Counted from the stretch's first letter, positions 8,661 through 17,573 are shown. The stretch: 64,000 bases of DNA from UBA9620 sp965220695 (GCA_965220695.1 OZ244838.1:930001-994000), one strand, 5' to 3'. Made by a program: numbers and translations. The notes: generated from the sequence alone by a model not told the origin.

Positions 8661-9100
8661 ATGCATAATCTGCTGTCTGACCCGCTGATTCGGGTTCGTC
8701 TGGTCGACGGCACATCGACGATGATGTCGTTGCCGGAGGTGTACGAGGCACTGGCGGCGGACGGCGGGGGAGTGGGGCGCGTTGCTTCGAGGCCTGACGC
8801 CGGAGTTCAGCGACGACGAACCGTGGCAGTTGATCGTGGACGATCCGACGCAGCCTGCCTTCATGCAGTGTCCGGCGCCGAACGCGTTGGGACAGTATCG
8901 CGGCCGGGTAACGACCCCGGACGACCTCGACATTCTGGTCACGGCGAAGAATCACGACGTCAAGCAGGCGGTTGCGCTCGGTTGCGGGCTGGATGACTGG
9001 ATCTTCGCGCTGATCGATCTGCAGACCATGGCCGGGTTTCTCGGCGCGGGGAACTATGGCGTCGCCCGGATGAACGGTGGATTCTCGGCGCGGCCCTGTC
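8661..9100 (+). pseudogene. cse1: cse1/casA (type I-E Cascade large subunit), truncated and deleted
   Basis: From ATG 8661 the frame reads MHNLLSDPLIRVRLVDG then LPEVYEALAADG, the Cse1 N-terminus. At about 8768 homology switches to another frame with EWGALLRGLTPEFSDDEPW, LVTAKNHDVKQA, DDWIFALIDLQT, and GFLGAGNYGVARMNGG then SARPC. In intact Cse1 a segment of a few dozen residues (an ALRPHQRHAW-type motif) lies between these blocks. An internal deletion with frame change has therefore occurred. Homology stops at about 9100, where an IS1634-like transposase tail begins. No cse2, cas7, cas5, cas6, cas1 or cas2 follows. Confidence 0.75.
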
Positions 9101-9391
9101 TTCCATCAGCGCGAAGCCCGGATCGAGGCGCACCTCTTCGTCTCGTTCAGCGCCTATTGCCTGCACGTCACCCTGAAGAACCTGGCCCGGCCGCACGCCC
9201 CCGGCCTGACCCCGCACGCCATCCTGGAGACGTTCGCCACCCTCCAGATGGTCGATGTGCATCTGCCGACGACCGATGGCCGGCAGCTCGTCCTGCCGCG
9301 CCATACCCGGCCGAACAGGGAGCACGCTCTGCTGCTGCACCAACTCAATCTGCAACTGCCGACACAGCCCGCGCCACGCCTCACCACCTGA
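9095..9391 (+). pseudogene. IS1634-like transposase, C-terminal fragment
   Basis: The frame reads VFHQREARIEAHLFVSFSAY, then CLHVTLKNLARPHAPGLTP, then MVDVHLPTTDGRQLVLPRHT. This resembles the C-terminal end of IS1634/IS4-group transposases. Roughly the last 95 residues remain. The fragment abuts the broken cse1 and probably marks the insertion that truncated it. The catalytic DDE core is missing. Confidence 0.65.
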
Positions 9392-9547
9392 TACCACGCC
9401 CTCCGCGCGGCGTCGTGTAGTGCCGACCTTTGGGGAAACAATTCAGTAAAATCAGGCTTTTTGGGAGTTTTCAACACCGAGTTGGCGAAGTCGGGCTAGC
9501 CGGGGGGCCCTCGGCGCGCCGACGCCGGCCAATTGACCGATTCGGCA

Positions 9548-11062
9548 TCAGTGGGCCGCCCGCCGCCACCGCGCCAGGATCGGCGCCGCCGCGGCCAGGA
9601 CGGCCAGAAGCAGGAGGACCGCCGACAGGGGGCGGGTGACGAAGATGGTTGGGTCGCCGCCGGCGATCGCCATCGCCCGCCGGAACGCCTGCTCGAGCAG
9701 CGGACCGAGGACCACGGCCAGCACCACCGGCGCCAGCGGAATACGGTAATGCCGCATGCCGCAGGCGAGCAGGCCGATGACGTAGACCAGCGCGACGTCG
9801 AAGAGGTTGTTGTTGAGGGTATAGACGCCGACGGTGGCGAAGGCGAGCACCGCGGCGAAGAGCAGCGGCGTCGGCACCCGCAGAAGCTGCACCCAGATAC
9901 GGATGAGCGGCAGGTTCAGGACGAGCAGCAGGGTGTTGGAGACGTAGAGGCTGGCGATCAGGCCCCAGACGAGCGTCGTGTCCTGCGTGAAGAGGAGCGG
10001 CCCCGGCTGGAGGCCGTACATCTGGAACGCGGCGAGCATGACGGCGGTGGTGCCGGAGCCGGGAATGCCGAGGGCAAGGAGCGGCACGAGGCTGCCCCCG
10101 GCGCTGGCGTTGTTGGCCGCCTCTGGGCCGGCCACCCCTTCGATGGCGCCGTCGCCGAACGCTTCGGGCGTCTTCGACGAGCGGCGCTCGACATCGTAGG
10201 CGAGGAAGCTCGCCACGGTCGCGCCGGCGCCCGGCAGCACGCCGCAGAAAAAGCCGATGAGCGTGCCGCGGATCCAGGCCGGCCACGACCGGCGCCAGTC
10301 CGCGCGGGTCAGCCGCACCGGCCCGCCGACCGAGCGGCGCGTCTCGGCGGCGCCGCCTGCCGCGCCGCGCGCACGGGTCGCCGCGTACCAGAACACCTCG
10401 CCGACCGCGAACAGGCCAACCGTGACGACGATGACGTTCACGCCGCCGAGCAGGCCCGCCATCCCGAACGTGAAGCGCGCCTGGCCGGTCTGCACGTCGA
10501 TGCCGACGGTGCCGAGGGCGAGGCCGATCAGCGCCGCGGCCAATCCCCGGGCGAGCGACCCCTGCGACAGGCCCGCGACCGCCGTCAGCGCGAATAGCAT
10601 CAGGGCGAAGTACTCCGCCGGTCCGAAGGTAAGCGCGACCTCGACAAGCAGCGGCGCCGTGGTCATCAGCATCAGGGTGGCAAATGTGCCGGCAATGAAC
10701 GAGCCGATCGCGGCGGTTGCAAGCGCGGCCCCGCCACGCCCCTGGGACGTCATCCGGAAGCCGTCGAGGGCGGTCATCACGCTTGATGCCTCGCCCGGCA
10801 TCCTCACGAGGATGGAGGTGGTCGACCCGCCGTACATGGCGCCGTAGTAGAGGCCGCCGAAGAGGATGAACGCGCCGACCGGGTCCATCCCGAAGGTGAG
10901 GGGCAGCAGCATCGATATCGCCAGCGCCGGGCCGATGCCGGGCAGGACGCCGACGGCGGTCCCCAGCGTGACGCCGATCACGCCGAGCAGCAGGTTGAAC
11001 GGGGCGAGGGCGGCGCCGAAACCGACCGCCAGGTTCCCGCCGAGCTCCGCCAACCCCGCCAT
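9548..11062 (-). CDS. tctA: Tripartite tricarboxylate transporter, large membrane subunit TctA
   Basis: About 504 residues starting at MAGLAELGG (ATG 11062). The frame is open to 11116, but that would run into tctB. Around ten or more hydrophobic segments are seen. Family motifs are GVLPGIGPALAISMLLPLTF, GGLYYGAMYGGSTTSIL, GFFCGVLPGAGATVASFLAY and VPLLALGIPGSGTTAVMLAA, i.e. the two inverted-repeat glycine-rich loops of TctA. With TctB and the periplasmic protein TctC it forms a secondary carboxylate uptake system in the inner membrane. Last gene of the operon tctC-tctB-tctA. Confidence 0.95.
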   Translation of the reverse strand: MAGLAELGGNLAVGFGAALAPFNLLLGVIGVTLGTAVGVLPGIGPALAISMLLPLTFGMDPVGAFILFGGLYYGAMYGGSTTSILVRMPGEASSVMTALDGFRMTSQGRGGAALATAAIGSFIAGTFATLMLMTTAPLLVEVALTFGPAEYFALMLFALTAVAGLSQGSLARGLAAALIGLALGTVGIDVQTGQARFTFGMAGLLGGVNVIVVTVGLFAVGEVFWYAATRARGAAGGAAETRRSVGGPVRLTRADWRRSWPAWIRGTLIGFFCGVLPGAGATVASFLAYDVERRSSKTPEAFGDGAIEGVAGPEAANNASAGGSLVPLLALGIPGSGTTAVMLAAFQMYGLQPGPLLFTQDTTLVWGLIASLYVSNTLLLVLNLPLIRIWVQLLRVPTPLLFAAVLAFATVGVYTLNNNLFDVALVYVIGLLACGMRHYRIPLAPVVLAVVLGPLLEQAFRRAMAIAGGDPTIFVTRPLSAVLLLLAVLAAAAPILARWRRAAH

Positions 11063-11069
11063 GCCAGCG

Positions 11070-11624
11070 TTAGCCGAAGACGCCGGCCGGCAGCCGGAAG
11101 CCCAGCAGCAGTCCAAGGACAGCGTGAATCGCCGCCGTGATGACGAGACCGGCGATCAGATCGCGGCGCCACGAGCGGCTGCCGAGCAGACGCGCTTCGA
11201 CCGGGATGAAGACCGTCGTCGCGAGCAGGTAACCGACCGGCGCGAGCAGGGCGATGTAGGCAAGGAACGCGGCGGCGGCCGGCGCGGCGGCACGCCACGC
11301 CGGCCGCCCCTGCTGGTCCGGGTCCGTGCGGCCGCCCGAGCCGGCGGAGCCAGCCGGATCGGCAACGCCGCGCCGGTCTTCGCTGTCCTGCCGTTCCGTG
11401 CCGCCTGCGGTGTCCGCGTCGGGTGCAGCGGAATCCCCGCGGCCGCGACGCCGGAGGCCGATCCAGGCCGCGCAGGCAGCGAGCGCGATGCCTATCACCA
11501 GAGGGAACGCCCGCGGACCGACTGTCGCGTATTCCCCTTCCGGTTCGGTAATCAGGAAGGCCGCGGCGAGGTACCCGGCGCTCAAGGCCAGCAGGATGCC
11601 GGCCAGCCGGTGATCGGAGCCCAT
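11070..11624 (-). CDS. tctB: Tripartite tricarboxylate transporter, small membrane subunit TctB
   Basis: A 184-residue protein starting at ATG 11624 (MGSDHRLAGILLALSAGY). It has about four hydrophobic segments, and an unusually long Gly/Asp/Arg-rich hydrophilic stretch between the second and third. The open frame extends further upstream, but that part overlaps tctC and is not hydrophobic. It lies 5 bases after tctC and 7 before tctA, so the three are one transcript. Confidence 0.9.
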   Translation of the reverse strand: MGSDHRLAGILLALSAGYLAAAFLITEPEGEYATVGPRAFPLVIGIALAACAAWIGLRRRGRGDSAAPDADTAGGTERQDSEDRRGVADPAGSAGSGGRTDPDQQGRPAWRAAAPAAAAFLAYIALLAPVGYLLATTVFIPVEARLLGSRSWRRDLIAGLVITAAIHAVLGLLLGFRLPAGVFG

Positions 11625-11629
11625 CTTGC

Positions 11630-12676
11630 CTACTGGATCAAACCGATCGCGCGGAGGGTCACATCGACGGTGGCGGTCTCCTCGCGCAGGAAGTCCTCGA
11701 ATGCCGCGCCGGTGAGGAAGCTGTCGTCCCAGTCGTTGGCGCGGAGGATCTCCTGCCACGCGGAGGACTCCCGCATCTGCTCGGCCGCCCGGATCAGCCA
11801 GGCATGCGTCGCCTCATCGGTGCCGGGCGGCGCCAGCAGGCCGCGCCAGTTCGACAGGACGACGTCGAAGCCGCTCTCGCGCAGGGTTGGCGTCGGATCG
11901 CCCCCGATCCGTTCGGGCGCCGACACCGCCAGCGGCCGCATCCGGCCCGACGCCATGTACGCCTTCCACTCGCCAACGCCCGAAATGCCGGCGGCGACAT
12001 GCCCGCCCATCACAGCCGCGGCTGCCTCCCCGCCGCCGGCGTACGCAATGTAGTTCACCCGGCGCGGATCGACGCCGGCGGCCTGCACGAGGAGTCCGGC
12101 AAGGATGTGATCGATGCCGCCGGCGGACCCGCCGGCCCATGCTACCGACGCCGCGTCCCGCCGGACATCGTCCATCAGATCGCCGAGCGTGCGGTAGTCC
12201 GAATCGACCGGCACCGCCACCACCTGGTACTCGTTCAGGAGCCGTGCGATCGGCACCGTCTCGTCGACCGAGACCGGGCTGTTGTTGGTGCGGAGGGCGC
12301 CGAGCATCACCTGTCCGAACACCATCAGCGTCCGGGGATCGCCGCGGTGCGTCGTGACGAGGGCGGCGAGCCCGATGGCGCCGCCCGCCCCGCCGCGGTT
12401 GATCACCTCGACCGGCACGCCGAGGATGCCCGCCTCCGTCCAGACCTGCTGAATCTGCCGCGCCGTCTGATCCCAGCCGCCGCCCGGATTGGCCGGCGCC
12501 ATGATCGTGATCGGTCCGTCCGGATAGCCAGCCGCGGTCGGTGCGAGCGCCTGCCCGTCCCGCGCGACTCCCGGACCGGAGCCGTCCCCGCACGCGGCGG
12601 CGGACAGCGCGCCCAGCAGACAGGCCGCGGCGGTCAGCGGGCGCCTGCCGGCGGCGTCTCGCACCATCGTGGCCAA
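11630..12676 (-). CDS. tctC: Tripartite tricarboxylate transporter, substrate-binding protein TctC (probable lipoprotein)
   Basis: A 348-residue protein. The N-terminal signal LTAAACLLGALSAAACGDG ends in Cys and suggests lipidation, although the lipobox is not canonical (Ala at -3). The Bug/TctC fold follows: YPDGPITIMAPANPGGGWDQ at the start of the mature domain, INRGGAGGAIGLAALVT, and WRGLLAPPGTDEATHAWL near the C-terminus. First gene of the operon; it would capture a carboxylate in the periplasm for TctA/TctB. Substrate cannot be read from the sequence. No regulator is adjacent. Confidence 0.93.
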   Translation of the reverse strand: MATMVRDAAGRRPLTAAACLLGALSAAACGDGSGPGVARDGQALAPTAAGYPDGPITIMAPANPGGGWDQTARQIQQVWTEAGILGVPVEVINRGGAGGAIGLAALVTTHRGDPRTLMVFGQVMLGALRTNNSPVSVDETVPIARLLNEYQVVAVPVDSDYRTLGDLMDDVRRDAASVAWAGGSAGGIDHILAGLLVQAAGVDPRRVNYIAYAGGGEAAAAVMGGHVAAGISGVGEWKAYMASGRMRPLAVSAPERIGGDPTPTLRESGFDVVLSNWRGLLAPPGTDEATHAWLIRAAEQMRESSAWQEILRANDWDDSFLTGAAFEDFLREETATVDVTLRAIGLIQ

Positions 12677-12867
12677 CAGTTACGATTCGCGCAGGGATTG
12701 CCCCTCAATGCTTGCAAGTGATTCAACCCCCGCCACTATACCCCGGTTGGCGTCGACCCGCCCGGTTCCGGAAGGTAGATCGTCATCGCCTCGAGCTTGA
12801 AGCCGGCCGCTTGGAGGCTTCGACGCGCGTTTGCCGCGCCCAAGTCCGACAGGCTGCTAGTGCTGCG

Positions 12868-13580
12868 TCACGTCAAAATGTTAGGATAGACGGACTTGAG
12901 TTTACGGCGCGCATCGTCGACCTGCATCTGCCAGTCGACACCGCGTTGCGTAGCAGTGACGTCGGTGGACCACGCCGACACTTCGCCGTGCAGCGTCTCG
13001 AGGTCGCCAATGCGGCGCCCGTCCAGGCATTGGCGCGTCATCGAACTCAGTTCGTTCTCGGCGATGTTCAGCCAGCTCCCGTGCTTCGGGGTGTAGCAGA
13101 ACTCCAGGCGACGAACCAGTTCCCGAGCCCGGGCCGGCTCGAACACCTCGTAGAAGGCGCCGGGCGTGTGCGTGTTGAGGTTGTCGCACACCAGGGTGAC
13201 TTTCGGGCAGTCGGCGTAGCGGCCCTCCAACAGGTCGGCGACCTCCACCGCCCAGTCCGCCTTCGTCCGCCGGGCCCGCGCCGTCGCCCGCCGCCAACAC
13301 GCCAGCGGCTCGCTGAACAGGAAGACCGAGGCCGTGCCGGCCCGTTCGTACTCGTAGTCGACGCGGCGGGGCCGCGCTAGCGTGGCGGCCATCGGCGGGC
13401 GCGTTTCCTTGACCAGTTGCACCGGCTGCTCATCCATGCACACGACCGGGCAAGCCGGGTCGTACGGTTGCGCATAGGTGTCCAAGACCTGCTCCATGTG
13501 CGCCACGAACTCGGCGTCGGCCTCCGGCGGGATCACCCAGTACTCGATTTTCCGCCGGGTCATCCCGTTTTTTTTAGCGT
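12868..13580 (-). CDS. IS630 transposase, catalytic frame (DDE)
   Basis: The catalytic domain continues from the A8 run as KKNGMTRRKIEYWVIPPEAD. It carries the DDE triad in VVCMDEQPVQL (first D), LVCDNLNTHTPG (second D) and HGSWLNIAENELSS (E). It has no good start of its own, so it is expected to be translated by frameshift from the upstream frame. The frame is technically open back to 13797, but those residues are the shadow of the N-terminal frame. Ends at 12868, just inside the left inverted repeat. Confidence 0.85.
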
Positions 13581-14003
13581 GCGCCGGATGGTCTCGTGGC
13601 TGACCGACTCGACGACCTCCAGCTCGACGACCCGGCGCGCCAGTAGCCGCAACGACCAGTTGGCATAGCCCTTCGGGGGCGGCCCCAGACGCAGGGCGAT
13701 GACCTGCGCTTCCTGTTCGCCGTCGAGCAGCTTGGGGACCGGGGGCGACGGCCGTCGTTTGCGTTCCAGCGCCCGCTCGAATCCTTCCAGTACGCATCGT
13801 TGGCGAATGTTTTCAACGGTCTTGGTGCGGCACGACAAGGCGTCGGCGACCTGCTGGTCGGTCCACGCCGGTCCGTCCGCATCGGCCTTCAAGAGGATCT
13901 GAGCACGGCGCACCTTCTCGTTGCTGCCGTTGAGCTTCCGGACTGTCTGTTGACAGACCTCGCGTTCCTGGTCGGTGAGTCGGACGATATACTTTTTCTG
14001 CAC
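13560..14003 (-). CDS. IS630 transposase, N-terminal frame (HTH)
   Basis: 147 residues: helix-turn-helix DNA-binding part of an IS630-type transposase (RLTDQEREVCQQTVRKLNG, KVRRAQILLKADADG, WTDQQVADALSCRTKTV, LARRVVELEVVESVSHETIR). The frame ends just after a run of eight A on the coding strand (about 13566-13575, ahead of ACGGG). There the catalytic frame continues, which suggests programmed ribosomal frameshifting to make the full protein. Confidence 0.85.
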   Translation of the reverse strand: MQKKYIVRLTDQEREVCQQTVRKLNGSNEKVRRAQILLKADADGPAWTDQQVADALSCRTKTVENIRQRCVLEGFERALERKRRPSPPVPKLLDGEQEAQVIALRLGPPPKGYANWSLRLLARRVVELEVVESVSHETIRRTLKKTG

Positions 14004-14137
14004 GGGAACTCTATCGGTTCCGCGTGCCCTAATCTTTAGTCGTGGCGCAGCACTAGTTATTCAGGCAGCGTTAGTCACACAACACCCACAAGCCATTCAT
14101 AATAAACGGCTTACTACCAATAGTCTGGTCCTGCATC

Positions 14138-14180
14138 CCTCATTGAACCCCTCTTTTCGAACGGGAATCTACGGGACCAC
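14138..14180. repeat. Dispersed junction repeat, copy A
   Basis: CCCTCATTG followed by CGAACGGGAATCTACGGGAC resembles stretches at 37468-37500 and 43853-43895. It lies about 85 bases outside the IS630 right end, in a stretch (14056-14362) that otherwise contains no supported gene. Confidence 0.45.
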
Positions 14181-14362
14181 CCAAGCTGGCCGCGGACCCG
14201 ATCGTTGTCGCGGTCCGAGCGATCCGCTCTTGATGGTCGCCCGAGTGCGTCGAGGCCCCGCAGAAGAACATCGGGCGCGTGTGGAGAGCCGTCGGCGGCT
14301 CGGCCTTCGCCGTTCAAAGCGGATCTATGCTACAGGTTCTACGATTCTTCGTACACCGTCCC

Positions 14363-16255
14363 ATGAAGATCGTGTTGAGCTGCATGGGATTCGGCGCCGG
14401 TGGAGCTGTGGGACTGACGAGCATGAAGACGACCGAACAGACGAGCCGATCTACATTCGCCGACGCGCGGATGCTGAGCGAGGGTTTTTTTGCGACGCCG
14501 CAGGGTAACCTGGTCCAGACGATCTACGTCGACCTTGCCGGCAAGCTGCCACCGGAAGCGCTGTGCCTGGCGAAGGCCTCCGAGCCCCAGTTCGACCTCA
14601 GAACGGCGGATTCAGTTCGGCTCTCGCGCCCAGGTGTCTTCCGGAAGACCGGCGAAGTTCTCGTCAAGGACGAACAGGAAGGACGTGCCAGGACATCGAC
14701 GCGCGAAACAACCGAGGGTCCGACAGCGGCGAAGACCCAGATGAACAGGCGCTTGCGCGCCCTCAACGCAGGCCTGCGGCTGTGCCACGCGAAGCTGTCA
14801 GTGAGCGGCACGATGAGGCTGGAACGGACGCAAACGGCCACGTCGGCATTGACGTTCGGCAAGGACTGGCTCATCTACTGCACCTCGCTCTGGCCGGAGG
14901 CCGGCGAAGAGGACGCTTGGCTCCGTACGTTTCCGGAGAACTACACGAGCGTGGCCCGGATCCACCGGCCCGCGCAGTTCGCGCAGGCGCTGGGACTGGG
15001 GGTGTGCGAGCATATCGGCGCGACCGGGAAGCCGGCCCCCATGACCGGGGCCTTCCACGGATTCAAGATGTTCGAGGTGCATCGGACGCCGCAGATCGTG
15101 CTGCACGGCCCTGTTCTGTACGTCGACGAACCCTATCGCTGCATCGACGAGGCCGAGGTGGGATGGGCGAAGATCTGTTCGATGATCTTCGTGAAGTCGC
15201 GCGAGTACGCAGCACAGAAGGAGTACCGGTTCGCCATGTTGTCGATCCCGCCAGAGGTGGGTGAGGTGATCGACCTGCCCGTCTCGGGGATGCTGAGGGA
15301 TTGCCTATTGCCGGTAAAATCTCCGCTGGGCGTGGCCAACGGTCCGGTGACGATAGCGCGGAACGAACAGGAACCTGGCGAGCAGCGCGAGACAAACCGG
15401 GGCTACACCTATCGGCGACGTAGGGTGCGGCGCGAAACCGGGCAATGGCGAAAGGACGGCGAGCCGGGCTCGGGCCGGGCGAAGGAGGAGATCGTCGAGG
15501 AGACGGTAACGTCGCCGGAAGAGGTCCCCGAGCCGTTTCCCGAGGAGGTGAAGCAACCCGACATCATTGTGTTCGAGCAGGTCGGCGGGCAGGTGCGGTT
15601 CGCTCACGAGGTCTACCGCGAAGAAGAGACGGAACGCTTGTGCATAGAGACGCTTCGGACGAATCCGGCGATCGTCGATGATCCCGGTCCGGGCGGTCTG
15701 TCGCAGTTACTCGAAATACCGCCGGAGGAGCGGTTCGAAGCGCTGGACGAATCGCCGACGGATCCGAGATTCGTGCTCGACCTGTGCCTTAACCCCAGCG
15801 TGCCGAGGCCGCCTGGGCGCTACGAGGGCCTCTCGCGGTGCAGCCGGGTGGAGGTGGAGCACGCGTTGGCGTGCTGGCGCTCCCTGGGCGCGGCGGTGGA
15901 CATGCTCGACGGGGAGGGCCGGGAACGGGCGGCCGCGTCGGCGTGGTACGCTGCCGAGTTCATTGTGGATTTGGTGAGCTGGTTCGGACCGATCGTGAAG
16001 AGCGTGTGTGTGATCCAGGAGTGTGTGGCGGTCGTGGAATTCGAGCGCGCGCCGCTTTCAGGGGCTGTGGGTTGGGCGACTTTTTCCGGGACTGGGACGT
16101 ACACGCTCTACGCGCACCGGGGGAACGTGGAAGAGGTAGTATTCTCCGGCCGCTCCCGAGCTGGACGGATGAGTCCGAGCACGTACAAGGAAGCGTTGCA
16201 GAAGTATGGGTGGCACCTTAAGGCGCCTGTCGCCGGCACGCGAACGGGGCGCTGA
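14363..16255 (+). CDS. Unknown protein, about 630 residues, with DUF2971-like element
   Basis: I do not recognise the whole protein. Starts at 14327, 14363 and 14424 are all possible; none has a strong ribosome site. The N-terminal half has LTFGKDWLIYCTSLWPEAG, a GLGVCEHIG segment, and ICSMIFVKSREYAAQKEYRF. The last resembles the (F/W)xKxxxxxxEKEYR block of DUF2971 proteins found in some phage-resistance loci. A charged Arg/Glu/Pro-rich linker (about residues 350-430) leads to a C-terminal domain with VEVEHALACWRSLGAAVDML and CVAVVEFERAPLSGAVGW. No signal peptide. It stands alone between an IS630 and an IS3 wreck. The C-terminal codons are well ordered, so I think it is a real gene. Confidence 0.6.
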   Translation: MKIVLSCMGFGAGGAVGLTSMKTTEQTSRSTFADARMLSEGFFATPQGNLVQTIYVDLAGKLPPEALCLAKASEPQFDLRTADSVRLSRPGVFRKTGEVLVKDEQEGRARTSTRETTEGPTAAKTQMNRRLRALNAGLRLCHAKLSVSGTMRLERTQTATSALTFGKDWLIYCTSLWPEAGEEDAWLRTFPENYTSVARIHRPAQFAQALGLGVCEHIGATGKPAPMTGAFHGFKMFEVHRTPQIVLHGPVLYVDEPYRCIDEAEVGWAKICSMIFVKSREYAAQKEYRFAMLSIPPEVGEVIDLPVSGMLRDCLLPVKSPLGVANGPVTIARNEQEPGEQRETNRGYTYRRRRVRRETGQWRKDGEPGSGRAKEEIVEETVTSPEEVPEPFPEEVKQPDIIVFEQVGGQVRFAHEVYREEETERLCIETLRTNPAIVDDPGPGGLSQLLEIPPEERFEALDESPTDPRFVLDLCLNPSVPRPPGRYEGLSRCSRVEVEHALACWRSLGAAVDMLDGEGRERAAASAWYAAEFIVDLVSWFGPIVKSVCVIQECVAVVEFERAPLSGAVGWATFSGTGTYTLYAHRGNVEEVVFSGRSRAGRMSPSTYKEALQKYGWHLKAPVAGTRTGR

Positions 16256-16305
16256 AGTCCTGATGTGCATCGCGCGGCCTGCGCCTTACGTGGCCATGAT
16301 CCGAT

Positions 16306-16640
16306 TCAGTGGACGATTTCGTTGAGTTGATCGTTCTTCGTTGTCTGTTCTTTTCTCATTGAAAAAGACAACGGGTGTGGAGCCTGTGGGAAACCGCGTC
16401 CTTGGCGGTTTTCCATAGGATCCACACCCTCTTCGTTCGCACGTCGTTCAAATGCCGCAGGACTGATCTGGCCAAGCGTCGAGTGCCGGCGTCGTTGGTT
16501 ATAGAACACTTCGATGTAGTCGAACAACTCCATCTTCGCGTCCCCGTTCGTGTCGAACCGATCGGCGAGCTCACTCTTCACGGTGGAGAAGAAGCTCTCC
16601 ATGACGGCGTTCGTCAAAGCTGCAGAATGCTCCCAGTGCT
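16306..16640 (-). pseudogene. IS3-family OrfB, C-terminal fragment
   Basis: The frame carries the end of an IS3-type integrase core: NAVMESFFSTVKSEL with the catalytic Glu, LFDYIEVFYNQRRRHSTLGQ, SPAAFERRANEEG. Everything upstream of NAVMES is missing. The break at about 16640 joins a truncated DUF5372 gene on the other strand. Confidence 0.85.
16375..16427. repeat. Imperfect inverted repeat within the IS3 remnant
   Basis: GTGTGGAGCCTGTGGGAAAC and the complement of TTTTCCATAGGATCCACAC face each other across a short loop containing GTCCTTGG. Arms are about 23 bases with a few mismatches. It may be two abutting IS ends or a single hairpin terminus. Confidence 0.55.
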
Positions 16641-16649
16641 GTTGAAGCA

Positions 16650-16904
16650 CCACAGATTCGGATTACCCACCCGTTCCATCCGCTCCGGGGCGCCCGCTTC
16701 CCGTTCCTGGTGACCAAGTCCCTCTGGGGAGAAGACCGGGTCACGGTGCAACGGCCCGACGGCACGGTCTGGTCGATTCCCGTTGGCTGGACGGACTTTG
16801 CGCCACCGGATCCGGCGGTGGTGGCGGGACGCGGGCGTGCGCCATTTCGTCTTGAGGACCTGCTGCGGCTGGCCGAGATGGTGAGCGAGAGGGTCCGGAC
16901 ATGA
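16650..16904 (+). pseudogene. DUF5372 family protein, 5'-truncated
   Basis: The frame reads IRITHPFHPLRGARFPF then LVTKSLWGEDRVTVQRPDG, WSIPVGWTDFAPPDP and LEDLLRLAEMV, the DUF5372 pattern. The first codons are lost at the junction with the IS3 fragment. An ATG at 16710 is only an internal Met. DUF5372 genes commonly precede a helix-turn-helix gene and a large serine recombinase. Both follow here, so this is the head of that mobile cassette. Confidence 0.75.
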
Positions 16905-17040
16905 GCGGCGGTGGCGTCACGGAGATTTCGTCCGTTGTGTCACATGGATTTCATCCACATGGAGTGGGCGGCAAGGCACCATCGGTGCCCGCGTGTTGCA
17001 CTATTAAGCATATAATACGGTGCTGTCTTTGGGTTCCAGG

Positions 17041-17089
17041 TCATAATCTTCTTGACGTCGTCCGGAATTGTAGTCATAATCTATCTGAC
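17041..17089. promoter_or_regulatory. Two direct repeats upstream of the HTH gene
   Basis: TCATAATCTTCTTGAC and TCATAATCTATCTGAC lie 33 bases apart just before the start at 17097, in a locally AT-rich stretch. They could be binding sites for the HTH protein or half-sites for the recombinase of this cassette. Confidence 0.4.
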
Positions 17090-17096
17090 ATACGCG

Positions 17097-17573
17097 ATGC
17101 GCCGTCCTCCAAAACTGTCGCCGGACGCCAAGACGCAGGCCCTGCGCGAGGCAGGCGCCTTGCATCCGCACCCCGAGGCCGTTCGCGACGATGCCTTTCG
17201 GAGCCATCCGTTCTTCGACCCGCGCGACCGCGTGCAGGTCAAGTACGAGATGGTGCGCCGCCACCAGGTCGATGGACGGCCGGTGACCGAGGTTGCCACG
17301 CGCTTCGGGGTCAGCCGCCAGACGTTCTACCAGACCGCGGCCGCGTTCGAGGCGCACGGGATCCCCGGGTTGGTGCCCAAGCGTCCGGGGCCGAAGCGGG
17401 CCCACAAGTGCACCGACGCGGTTGTCGACTACGTGGAGCGCTGGCGGGCGGGCGAAGACGTGCAACCGGACGAGTCGCTGACGGCGGCCGTGGCGCGGCG
17501 GTTCGGCGTTTCGATCCACGCGCGCTCGCTCGACCGGGCGGTGGCGCGCCGCAAAAAAAAACCGCACCCGTAG
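17097..17573 (+). CDS. Helix-turn-helix protein of serine-recombinase cassette
   Basis: 158 residues from ATG 17097 (MRRPPKLSPDAKTQALREAG). Contains DPRDRVQVKYEMVRRHQVDG, a helix-turn-helix (VTEVATRFGVSRQTFYQTAA), then GIPGLVPKRPGPKRAHKC and a second helical part ending RAVARRKKKPHP. These helix-turn-helix proteins resemble transposase N-termini and accompany DUF5372 and serine recombinases. The frame ends right after a run of nine A (17553-17561). A -1 shift there would fuse it to the next open frame. Confidence 0.75.
   Translation: MRRPPKLSPDAKTQALREAGALHPHPEAVRDDAFRSHPFFDPRDRVQVKYEMVRRHQVDGRPVTEVATRFGVSRQTFYQTAAAFEAHGIPGLVPKRPGPKRAHKCTDAVVDYVERWRAGEDVQPDESLTAAVARRFGVSIHARSLDRAVARRKKKPHP

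Larger units (their letters stand above)
12860..14053. mobile_element. IS630-family element with TA target duplication
   Basis: The ends match as inverted repeats: GTGCTGCGTCACG at 12860 against the complement of 14041-14053 (GTGCTGCGCCACG). Similarity continues inward to TTAGG/ATTAGG. Both ends are flanked by TA (12858-12859 and 14054-14055), the dinucleotide duplicated by IS630/Tc1-type transposition. Length 1194 bp with one transposase in two overlapping minus-strand frames. All DDE residues are present, so it may still be active. Confidence 0.9.

Noticed and set aside
8297..9547. Remaining Cascade genes (cse2, cas7, cas5, cas6e, cas1, cas2) or a CRISPR array after cse1.
   Set aside because: I read all frames from cse1 to tctA and found only the IS1634-like tail; none of these genes or repeats is present.
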